Shown here in pieces: positions 58,001 to 64,000 of a DNA stretch of 64,000 bases; positions within the stretch are counted from its first letter, which is position 1; each line of letters begins with the position of its first letter. The stretch is from NCBI GenBank assembly GCA_947387485.1, contig CANDNT010000011.1, forward strand, positions 87,618 to 151,617. The letters are read 5' to 3'. A program made the translations under genes and the position numbers. Below the pieces are notes generated by a model that saw only the letters and a list, made by a program, of their open reading frames with translations, had not been told where the DNA came from and searched no databases. The stretch comes from Aquimarina rhabdastrellae (GTDB lineage: Bacteria; Bacteroidota; Bacteroidia; Flavobacteriales; Flavobacteriaceae).

Positions 58001-61000
58001 TCCTGCCAAAGCAGCATCAATACTACCTGATACCAGGGCATCACAAGCATTGGCAATAGCAACCAATGAAGAAGAACAAGCAGTATCCATAGAGATACAA
58101 GGACCTTGTAAATTTAAAAAGTAAGAAATACGGGCTGCCAATATAGAACCCGCAGCGCCTGTAAATCCTTGTGCACTTAACTGATGCTTTTTTGATTGTT
58201 GAAGATAATCCCCTGCAGCACATCCTACATATACCCCACATTTACTTCCTGAAAAACTATGTGGATTATATCCTGAGTTCTCCATAGTATGCCAACAGGA
58301 CTGTAAAAACAAACGTTGTTGCGGATCCATACTCTCCGCCTCTACCGGGGATATATTAAAAAACATAGGATCAAACAGATCATATCCTTCCAGGGCACCC
58401 ATCCATTTACTATAGGTTTTTCCTGGGGTTGCATCTCCAGCCTGATAGTAATGATCAATATCCCATCGATCTCCAGGGATTTCACTAATACAATCTCTGC
58501 CTTCAGCTATATTCTGCCAGAAAACGTCAACATCCCCTGCTTTGGGAAACTGACCTGACATACCTATAATGGCTATGCCTCCTATACTATCTTTTTCTCT
58601 ATTTGAAGTAGTACGAAGTGAAGACCTTCCCTTGCGTATCGATGTAAGTACTCTTCGGGTAAACTGCTTTACCTGTACTGTTTTTTCTTTCTTAAGGGAA
58701 TTAACAACTGGGGGATGTACCTCTTCTTCTTCAACTCCTAACTCTCCCTGTATATACTCACTTAATGATAAAAGAGTGGCATAACTATACACAATGGTAG
58801 CTTGTAATGTAATACCAAACTTCTCATTGATCTTACGGATAAAAGTAACCCCTACAATAGAATCAAGCCCCAGGTCAACAAATTGACTGTCTTCATCTAT
58901 CTCTTCCTCCTCCAGATGTAACTCTGCTGCTAATAATCCTCTTAAATCTGATAATATATCTGACTGTTTTCTAATACCTGTAGTTACCACCTTTGTTGAA
59001 GCAATAGTAGATACGGGTTGCTCAACAAGTGCTACTTCCTCTTTTTCTTCTTGCCCGGTTTCTTCCAATACATAACTACTCAATGCGGAAAGGGTAGCGT
59101 AACTATATATAATCGTTGCTTGTAATGAAATACCAAACTTCTCATTGATCTTACGGATAAAGGTAACCCCTACAATGGAGTCCAGTCCCAGATCCACAAA
59201 CTGGCTGTCTTCATCTATCTCTTCCTCCTCCAAGTGTAACTCCCCGGCCAATAATGTTTTAAGATCAGCAATGATCATAGGTAATGTATACTTACCTTGT
59301 GATACAGGTTCTGGTGTGGATACTACAGTATTAATAAGAGGTAATCTATCTTTTCTACTTGCAGATGTTGTATTAAAGTTACCTTCTATACGCTTCAGGG
59401 TATCCAAACTCCCTACAAAAGTCTTATCGTGCATAGATAACTCCTGTGCACAAATATCTTCTAAACGATCCTTGATATAACGCGTCATCTGATCCTTAAA
59501 AGCAATTAAACTACTTCGCGAATTACGAACCAGGTCTCTTACCAAGGTAAATGCAAACTCACTGATCTCCTTGCGGGATACTACCGGTAAGGATATTCTT
59601 TTTTCTTTTAATGTCTGACCTGCATATTCAACCCCTGTAAGCAAGGTACCACGTGCAAGATCATGTCCTATACGCTCCGGAAAAATCAAGGTTGCCCCTG
59701 CTCCCGGTGTAAAGCCATAGTTCATATAAGGACTTACATAATGACTCTCTTTACTCAAGATAGGAAAATCACTGAACATACCCATTGACCACCCTGCTCC
59801 AATTCCATGACCTTGCATCACTGCAATCACAGGAATATTACAATCCAAAGCTAGTTGAAAGATCCTGGTATCTGTAAACCTGGCTTTTCCTTCCTGGATC
59901 GCAACTAAACTCTCCTTAGTCCCTCCGGAAGCAAAATAACTATCATACCCGGTCAATACTACCACCTTATAGGTTGAAGATTCTGAAATATGATCAAAAA
60001 CCTCTATCATACCTTCTATAAAGGCATCGGAAAACATATTCCTTGCCTCCCGGTCTTCCATAATGATCTCTACAATACCCTCAGGATGTAAAATAGCTTT
60101 GATTACTTCTGATTGTAAGGCTATTCTTGTTGGTTCATCTGGAAATGTTGTAACCTCTTCTTCCTTTATCGTCCATAAGGGTAATTCTTCTAATACAGAT
60201 CTCAGCTCTGAAGCCTGAACCTTCTTCCAGTTTCTTATAACTTCTAAAGGAAGTGAAGACCAATACCCCGCCTGTTCCAAAACTTCTGTCATAGGATCTG
60301 ATGAAACCAGTACGGAACCTGTATGTTCCTCTAAATCCGAACCACTATATTCTCTACCTGTAAGCAATATCTCCTGGGATAAAGAATATCCCAGGCCACG
60401 ATTAAAAAACGGAAGAGATAACCTGCCTAATTCCGGGACTCCTACCAATTCAGAAGCACAATAAATCCCATCTGTATGGTAGATACAAACATCACAACTC
60501 TGAGCTATTAACCAACCCAGATCCCTGGCATTTCCTTCAAGGGTTGCAATCACAGGTACCGAAGCATTGATCAATATATCTTGAAGCTGTCTGATTTCTT
60601 CTAATGAAGTTGATAAATCAGATACTCGTAAAAACCCTTCATCTACACTACTAAGAATAATTACCTTGTAAACCGGTGTCTTTTCTACTTGATCCAGAAC
60701 TTCTGATATTCCGGAAATCAACGTCTTTAACTTATAGTTTTTAGATCCCGTATCTATCTTAACAGTTAACACTCCTTCTATAGAAGTCTCCAGTTGTATA
60801 TATTTTGAGCGAGTGGTTAACTTAGTTTCTAATCCAGCTAATGATTCCTCCGTCTTAAAAGTGTTAACCTGTTTTAATTCTGTTACCTGTTTTGCTATAC
60901 CACGAATGAGATGTTGCTTTAATAAACGAAGCGAGTTTTGTGGTTTCTCACTCAAAGATCGAACAAGATCTTCTGTATAAGAACCTACTTGATCCAAAGT

Positions 61001-64000
61001 AACTATTGGAATGTTCCAACCTTTTCCTTTTAGATTAGCACCTGTTTCTGTTCCTATATTATATAAAAAAGATCTAGCTATATTAATTCCGAAACGCTCT
61101 TCAAACAGGAATTCTTCCTTTATAGTAGGAAACAATCCTTGTTTAGGGTTTGTATATTTATAACGAGAAGTTTCACTACATATCATAAAATCACATAAAG
61201 CGCCCAGTAAGAAACCTGCCCCCATTGCATCTCCCTGCATCTCTGCAATTACAGGGTAAGGAAAAGATGCTACTGTATGGTAAAGCCCTTGAGTTAAACA
61301 CTCGTTATAAGAGTTACGATCTCCCTGAAGGAAAGTTTTATTCGTTCCTCTTACGATCAAAACTTTTAATCCCGGAAGATCTTTTACATAGTTAAGGCTA
61401 TGTACTAAATCCCCTATAAGTTCTTCTGAAAGTAAATTATCCTGTTCTGTAGCTACCTCAAGGCTGTAAACACCTTCACCCTTATCATATAATTTTATAT
61501 CAGAGACTATCTTTGAATCATTAGATCCTAAGTTCATTCTCAAAGAAGTCTGAAGAATAAACTGTGCTTTTGGTGCTACTGCTGACCCTATAACTGTGGT
61601 TGGTAAATCCTTTATTGGTTGTAATAAAATATTGGCAGGTTTGGATACCAGTACATTATCTAAATCTTTATCTGAAGAAATAACTGTATTATCCTTAGTA
61701 TTTAAAACCCGTACAGGTATGGGAAGCTCCTTTGGCAACTTTATTACCTCTTTTGAAGGTAATGATACCTCAGATGTTTCTTGCCCTCTAACTGGTCTTT
61801 TCTCTAGTGTTTCAACTTCTTCTTCATAGCTTACTCCATAAGCTTGAACACATACTTCACCTTGTTTGTTACACAGGTCGATATCCAAAGTATCTGTTTG
61901 ATTCGAAGGACGGATCCAAATAATCATCTCTCGAGAACAACTATCAATTACTTTTAAAGAAGCTATCTCTATCGGAATAAAAATTTGATGATCTCCTCCT
62001 GATAGTAATCGACCTCCCAACTGCAAAGCATTCTCAAACATGGTTGGGTCTAACCTATATATATCCTCTCCAGATATCAATGATTCCGGAAGGGTCAACG
62101 CTATCAATAATTCTTCCTTATTGTCGTATACACTCACAACCTCTGATAATGAAAGGTCATAAGCACTATTTATCCCTTCATTTCCGATTCGCCGCTTAAG
62201 TTCAACTATATCTAAAACAGCCTTTGAAGACCCTGTTGATATAACACTACTACCCTGGCAATACACTAACTCTTCTTCTCCTTCAGGATGATAAATCTCA
62301 AAATCTATAACCTCTTCCCTTTGAGGAAGCAAAGCAATAGCTACTCGTAAATCTTCTTTGATTCCAACAGGACCAGTCCACACAACATCCCTGAACTCAA
62401 CAGTAATGAAGCTTTCTTTTTCTGGTAAAGAGTCTGCCAACGCTGCTTTGGCCATCTCTAAATACACAGGTACAGAAAGTTCATTCTTCCCAGAACCCAA
62501 AGTATAAAACTCATCTCCTATAAAAGTGGAACTATAAACCTGGTGGGATAGATCTGAAATATTACGGTGAAGCAATGGGTGAAGTACAGAAGTAACCTTA
62601 CCCTTTATTGATTCTTTACTATCTACTATATCTATCCAGTATCGCTCCCTTGCAAATGGATATGTAGGAAGGCTCATTAGTTTGGGATGGGTATTTACAT
62701 ACAACCTCTGCCAGTCAATATCCTGACCTTTGCTCCACACCTCTATCAATGATGCATAATTACGATCTTTTATCCATTGACGAACCATTTGTTCCAAGTC
62801 CAATCCTCCAGTTGCATAACCTGAAAGCAAATCCCGGTCACGTTTAACCTGACCCCGATAAATATCTGTTATATCATCCGTACCCTTTAGATAAGATTCC
62901 AGTTTTTGAATTAACTCATCAATAGAGCTAACCACAAAACCAACACGTTCATCCATCGATTCACGACCTACCTGAAGCGTATAAGACATAGCTCTAAGCT
63001 CCAGGGAATCCTCCTCCTTGTTTGAAAAGCGAAGGAAATCCAATAAATCATTTACCTTCTGTTCTAATTGCAATGGCTTCTTTGCTGATAATGGGATCAT
63101 AAACTCAGAGTTCGATCCGTTAAAGGAAGGTATCTCTGAACCAATATATTCTTCTATGATCAAGTGGGCATTTGATCCTCCTGCCCCAAAAGACGAAATA
63201 CCGGCTATACGGGGTAGCTCCTTTCCATTCAACACAGGGGCATCCCAATCCCGGAGTTTCTGGTTGACAATAAATGGTGTTTTATCAAAATCTATATGGG
63301 GGTTTAAACGACTCGAGTGTAGCGAAGGAACTATCTGACGGTAACGCATCTGTAGCAATACCTTGGTAACACCAGCGATACCGGCTGCAGATTCGCAATG
63401 ACCTATATTAGACTTGGCGGAACCTATCTGACAATAACCTGTTTTAATATCATCCGTAGCTCCCTCAAATGCTTTGGTAAGGGCGGATATCTCTATCGGA
63501 TCCCCAAGTTTGGTTCCTGTACCGTGGGCTTCTATATAACTGATATGACGCGGGTCCGTACCCGACACTGCCAACGCCTGACGGATAGCATCCGCCTGGG
63601 CCTTAGGATTCGGAACACTATATCCATTGGTCTTACCTCCGTGATTTAAGGAACTTCCTTTGATGATACCATAAATATGGTTGCCATCTCTTTCCGCTTC
63701 GGAAAGACGCTTTAAGATAACGGTACCTACTCCTTCTCCAGGAATATAACCATCTCCCCCCTCTCCAAAACTCTGGCAATGACCATCACTGGAAATAAAC
63801 TGACCCGTACTTAACATCAAGTACTTATTCGGGTGAACGCTAACATTAACACCTCCTGCTATTCCTAAATCCGTACGACCTTCTTTTAAATCCTGGCAGG
63901 CCAAATGGATCGCAGTCAAAGATGAAGAACACATCGTATCCAACGTCATACTGGGACCGTGTAAGTTTAGAAAATAGGACACACGATTGGCAATACTGGC
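52040..64000 (-). CDS. Trans-AT polyketide synthase megasynthase A (N-terminus beyond window)
   Basis: The frame is open at the right edge (residues ASIANRV read from 64000); 3986 residues are visible. Domains from N to C by position: KS to about 63140 (Cys at 63929-63931); DH-like 62600-61830 without HxxxGxxxxP, so inactive; three crotonase domains at about 61600-60900, 60800-60230 and 60120-59420; two near-identical ACPs at about 59265-59060 and 58965-58740; KS (Cys at 58076-58078); DH-like 56750-55930, inactive; KR to about 54640 with GGMGELG and an intact Tyr; ACP (Ser near 54267); KS 53990-52700; then helical docking at the C-terminus. The third crotonase has GFTPGAGAT, as in ECH2 decarboxylases. 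The first module looks like a beta-branching module; the final KS pairs with DH-KR-ACP of B. Confidence 0.93.
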   Translation of the reverse strand, partial: ASIANRVSYFLNLHGPSMTLDTMCSSSLTAIHLACQDLKEGRTDLGIAGGVNVSVHPNKYLMLSTGQFISSDGHCQSFGEGGDGYIPGEGVGTVILKRLSEAERDGNHIYGIIKGSSLNHGGKTNGYSVPNPKAQADAIRQALAVSGTDPRHISYIEAHGTGTKLGDPIEISALTKAFEGATDDIKTGYCQIGSAKSNIGHCESAAGIAGVTKVLLQMRYRQIVPSLHSSRLNPHIDFDKTPFIVNQKLRDWDAPVLNGKELPRIAGISSFGAGGSNAHLIIEEYIGSEIPSFNGSNSEFMIPLSAKKPLQLEQKVNDLLDFLRFSNKEEDSLELRAMSYTLQVGRESMDERVGFVVSSIDELIQKLESYLKGTDDITDIYRGQVKRDRDLLSGYATGGLDLEQMVRQWIKDRNYASLIEVWSKGQDIDWQRLYVNTHPKLMSLPTYPFARERYWIDIVDSKESIKGKVTSVLHPLLHRNISDLSHQVYSSTFIGDEFYTLGSGKNELSVPVYLEMAKAALADSLPEKESFITVEFRDVVWTGPVGIKEDLRVAIALLPQREEVIDFEIYHPEGEEELVYCQGSSVISTGSSKAVLDIVELKRRIGNEGINSAYDLSLSEVVSVYDNKEELLIALTLPESLISGEDIYRLDPTMFENALQLGGRLLSGGDHQIFIPIEIASLKVIDSCSREMIIWIRPSNQTDTLDIDLCNKQGEVCVQAYGVSYEEEVETLEKRPVRGQETSEVSLPSKEVIKLPKELPIPVRVLNTKDNTVISSDKDLDNVLVSKPANILLQPIKDLPTTVIGSAVAPKAQFILQTSLRMNLGSNDSKIVSDIKLYDKGEGVYSLEVATEQDNLLSEELIGDLVHSLNYVKDLPGLKVLIVRGTNKTFLQGDRNSYNECLTQGLYHTVASFPYPVIAEMQGDAMGAGFLLGALCDFMICSETSRYKYTNPKQGLFPTIKEEFLFEERFGINIARSFLYNIGTETGANLKGKGWNIPIVTLDQVGSYTEDLVRSLSEKPQNSLRLLKQHLIRGIAKQVTELKQVNTFKTEESLAGLETKLTTRSKYIQLETSIEGVLTVKIDTGSKNYKLKTLISGISEVLDQVEKTPVYKVIILSSVDEGFLRVSDLSTSLEEIRQLQDILINASVPVIATLEGNARDLGWLIAQSCDVCIYHTDGIYCASELVGVPELGRLSLPFFNRGLGYSLSQEILLTGREYSGSDLEEHTGSVLVSSDPMTEVLEQAGYWSSLPLEVIRNWKKVQASELRSVLEELPLWTIKEEEVTTFPDEPTRIALQSEVIKAILHPEGIVEIIMEDREARNMFSDAFIEGMIEVFDHISESSTYKVVVLTGYDSYFASGGTKESLVAIQEGKARFTDTRIFQLALDCNIPVIAVMQGHGIGAGWSMGMFSDFPILSKESHYVSPYMNYGFTPGAGATLIFPERIGHDLARGTLLTGVEYAGQTLKEKRISLPVVSRKEISEFAFTLVRDLVRNSRSSLIAFKDQMTRYIKDRLEDICAQELSMHDKTFVGSLDTLKRIEGNFNTTSASRKDRLPLINTVVSTPEPVSQGKYTLPMIIADLKTLLAGELHLEEEEIDEDSQFVDLGLDSIVGVTFIRKINEKFGISLQATIIYSYATLSALSSYVLEETGQEEKEEVALVEQPVSTIASTKVVTTGIRKQSDILSDLRGLLAAELHLEEEEIDEDSQFVDLGLDSIVGVTFIRKINEKFGITLQATIVYSYATLLSLSEYIQGELGVEEEEVHPPVVNSLKKEKTVQVKQFTRRVLTSIRKGRSSLRTTSNREKDSIGGIAIIGMSGQFPKAGDVDVFWQNIAEGRDCISEIPGDRWDIDHYYQAGDATPGKTYSKWMGALEGYDLFDPMFFNISPVEAESMDPQQRLFLQSCWHTMENSGYNPHSFSGSKCGVYVGCAAGDYLQQSKKHQLSAQGFTGAAGSILAARISYFLNLQGPCISMDTACSSSLVAIANACDALVSGSIDAALAGGVYVMATPSMHIMSSQSGMLSPDGKCHTFDQQANGFVPGEGVGAVMLKRVEDAEKDGDNILGLIRGWGVNQDGKTNGITAPNTESQTQLEQQVYDQFDIDPNSIQLIEAHGTGTKLGDPIEIEGLRKTFKKYTQEKEYCALGSVKSNIGHCLTAAGVAGVIKVVQSLKHQQLPPTINFEQLNEHINLDDSPFYVNTKLRDWKVKEGQQRQAAISSFGFSGTNAHLVLQEYIPDSGKVTQKPVQVVKENGAFMIPLSARSEEQLQQKASNLLRFIEERKGSLDLIEVGYTLQEGREAMEERLGLMIREENELIEKLQDYIQGKENISGVYRGQVKRNKEGLRIISHDVEMRDTIVEKYIDQQKLSKLLDLWVKGLEFDWNKLYSSKPKRISLPVYPFAKERYWIEETIGNTIKEKERNIEVLHPLVHKNISDLRQQCYNTIYNEEKYFVQSDDFPGYKFISSMALLEMARAAVFLANPPQKESEVIELSNISWGYPVEIKKETEVRTTLFGSSPSGVEIEKVDFEIHIAENEEELTFLRGSTFYSQNIETPKKDLEQLKSQMNKVLSGTKDNNKLSKDPVTAIYLGEDQLLAEITTSFFENEDQEDLILHPEGMESILQVSKNLFPELKSSELYPVSLDYLKVWSALTGDIVVWARSKDLGEMNHKLDIDILDQKGNISVQIKGLSVQEFNKEESLIEVDEVIENIIDTKQENIIKQPEELSQHLYYREYWKEEPLTLDESYIKNKQLVIFADEEFRKRVIKEDDEEKFAQSIYVYQNSKYNEVSNKIYHCRFNNIIDVKKILNDVERKSKKPIQLIYTWAKDQGEKGVHALFNLFKAVKESNHHIDVTLVGHYEPTSVDSCWDYSWIGFERSLKMVLPNNQVSILYTNTHSCTLNQLTDIKQHSGIIRYKDQQRFILSYNLIDNDNIVNESILQKNGGYLITGGMGELGFQFAKFLAKEYQAKLLLLGRTSLNSEIEKKVDQLKQEGAQEVHYSSLDISNKKAMTSLGKNLPISITGVIHAAGVESEEIFHEKKIKSIDKVLRSKSKGTLLLEEVLEGQPLDFVCYFSSSAALLGDFGSCDYAIANRFLMAYAQYRQQKKLGKGKTLVINWPFWKEGGMGKRDTEQAEFYLKSSGQEVLNTAEGIEIWKNLLQTDQLQTMVLKGKPDRTKQFMDRVYTVDQEEEPSSKVQNILPYTGKGWNIQYQDFSLGKCAYSDLIKQVSISLKIPVSKLDGITNLVDYGFDSISLTTFAKQLNEYFLLNLTPSIFYNYPTIEKLSEYLVNEYHSHFEMFYSKPSDLINDKKHVEKIKFERDKIRFKKRFIQSRSNNTSGTFGLSREPIAIIGMSGRFPKANDVDQFWSMLENGESGIEQIPLSRWDWRDYFINPGNTNNKINTNKGGFINNIEGFDPLFFEITPREAEAMDPGQRMLLMEAYKAIEDAQINPSSLRGTSTGVFVGMEESQYDSLVSGEQGVGNSGNAMISSRLSYFLDLHGPTISTNTACSSGLVALHQAILSLRNEECESALVAGISSLILSPEFYTKMSQAGMLSQDGECYSFAKKANGIGAGEAVAVLMLKPLSKAVQDGNRIYGTIKASGINFDGKTNGVTAPNGKSQEELIKNTYAKYDINPNDISHIVAHGTGTKLGDPIELNALNDAFKKLNKEQPPTKKGSCAITSIKSNLGHTMAASGLVSVIGLLKGLEHEKIPATINCDEENDYINWEDSPFYINKKTTQWIKEPGKPRMGGVSSFGRSGTNAHVVIEEYNSKKTEDKTSVNNPQDDTRVIVVLSAKTEEQLKQKKQDLLQLIDSRNKNVDLASLAYSLQITREIFKIRLGLIVGSIEELTEKLESLLNENLSVENVYKGEVNPYDTSISLFNADTDLQGTIDKWIEGKKLSKLLELWVNGLELNWEMLYPSNTPRFMNLPKYPFDQERYWINKTTSEKVNGNLSIPVNGNYEIIENLIDQIESESIETEQGIDLLKKYSIH
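58740..59265 (-). repeat. Tandem near-identical ACP repeat in megasynthase A
   Basis: Two direct copies of about 200 bases each encode ACP domains differing at few residues (both contain FVDLGLDSIVGVTF). Both have Phe where beta-branching ACPs usually have Trp six residues after Ser. They follow the triple crotonase block and precede a KS. Duplication is recent, judged by the high identity. Confidence 0.85.

Noticed and set aside
1..64000. CRISPR array, insertion sequence, integrase or attachment site
   Set aside because: No regular spacer-repeat pattern, transposase or integrase was seen; the only long repeats are synthase domains and the tRNA-Cys pair.

Overview
The DNA is AT-rich and looks like a marine Flavobacteriaceae genome (an Aquimarina-like genus is a guess). 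Supporting signs are a TAnnTTTG promoter in front of the tRNAs, few obvious Shine-Dalgarno sites, a TonB receptor with a carboxypeptidase-regulatory-like N-terminus, S74-like tail proteins and many Cys-lipobox lipoproteins. No mobile element, CRISPR array or rRNA was seen.

Left part (1-20.3 kb), ordinary accessory genome. 1-3.6 kb is a LodA/LodB-type quinoprotein operon: the end of a CTQ oxidase, a small unknown protein, a flavoprotein maturase and a c-type cytochrome lipoprotein. 4.1-9.9 kb holds small reverse-strand genes (VOC, ASCH lipoprotein, DinB, CDP-alcohol phosphatidyltransferase, frameshifted membrane protein, S74-like tail protein). 10.1-14.05 kb is a TonB receptor, a PQQ-type sugar dehydrogenase and a cytochrome c. 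14-18.8 kb carries a di-haem peroxidase, an unknown lipoprotein, and an ABC-2 permease next to a frameshifted phosphopantetheinyl transferase. tRNA-Ser(GCU) and tRNA-Pro(UGG) follow at 19.3-19.5 kb.

Right part (20.5-64 kb), all on the minus strand, is a large trans-AT polyketide synthase cluster that runs off the right edge. Read in transcription order it has: megasynthase A (partial; KS, inactive DH, three enoyl-CoA hydratase domains, two tandem ACPs, KS, inactive DH, KR, ACP, KS); an HxxxDG acyltransferase; megasynthase B (DH-KR-ACP-KS-DH-KR-ACP-KS-KR-ACP-KS-DH); a C_GCAxxG_C_C redox protein; two cysteine desulfurase-type enzymes flanking a methyltransferase; a beta-branching cassette (HMG synthase, ECH1); an outer-membrane barrel; an acyl-hydrolase-type AT; two tRNA-Cys genes; a BaeB-like hydrolase; donor ACP; Cys-to-Ser KS; the malonyl AT; a phosphomutase-like metalloenzyme; a phosphopantetheinyl transferase; and a free ACP.

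How it works together (inference): the free AT loads malonyl units on the AT-less modules. HMG synthase, donor ACP, KS-Ser, ECH1 and the in-line ECH domains would install a beta-branch on the tandem ACPs. The C-terminal KS of A is completed by the N-terminal DH-KR-ACP of B. The most novel element is the four-gene set at 31.6-36.6 kb, which suggests that sulfur from cysteine, possibly S-methylated, enters the polyketide. No thioesterase, enoylreductase or C-methyltransferase domain is visible, so the cluster is incomplete here.
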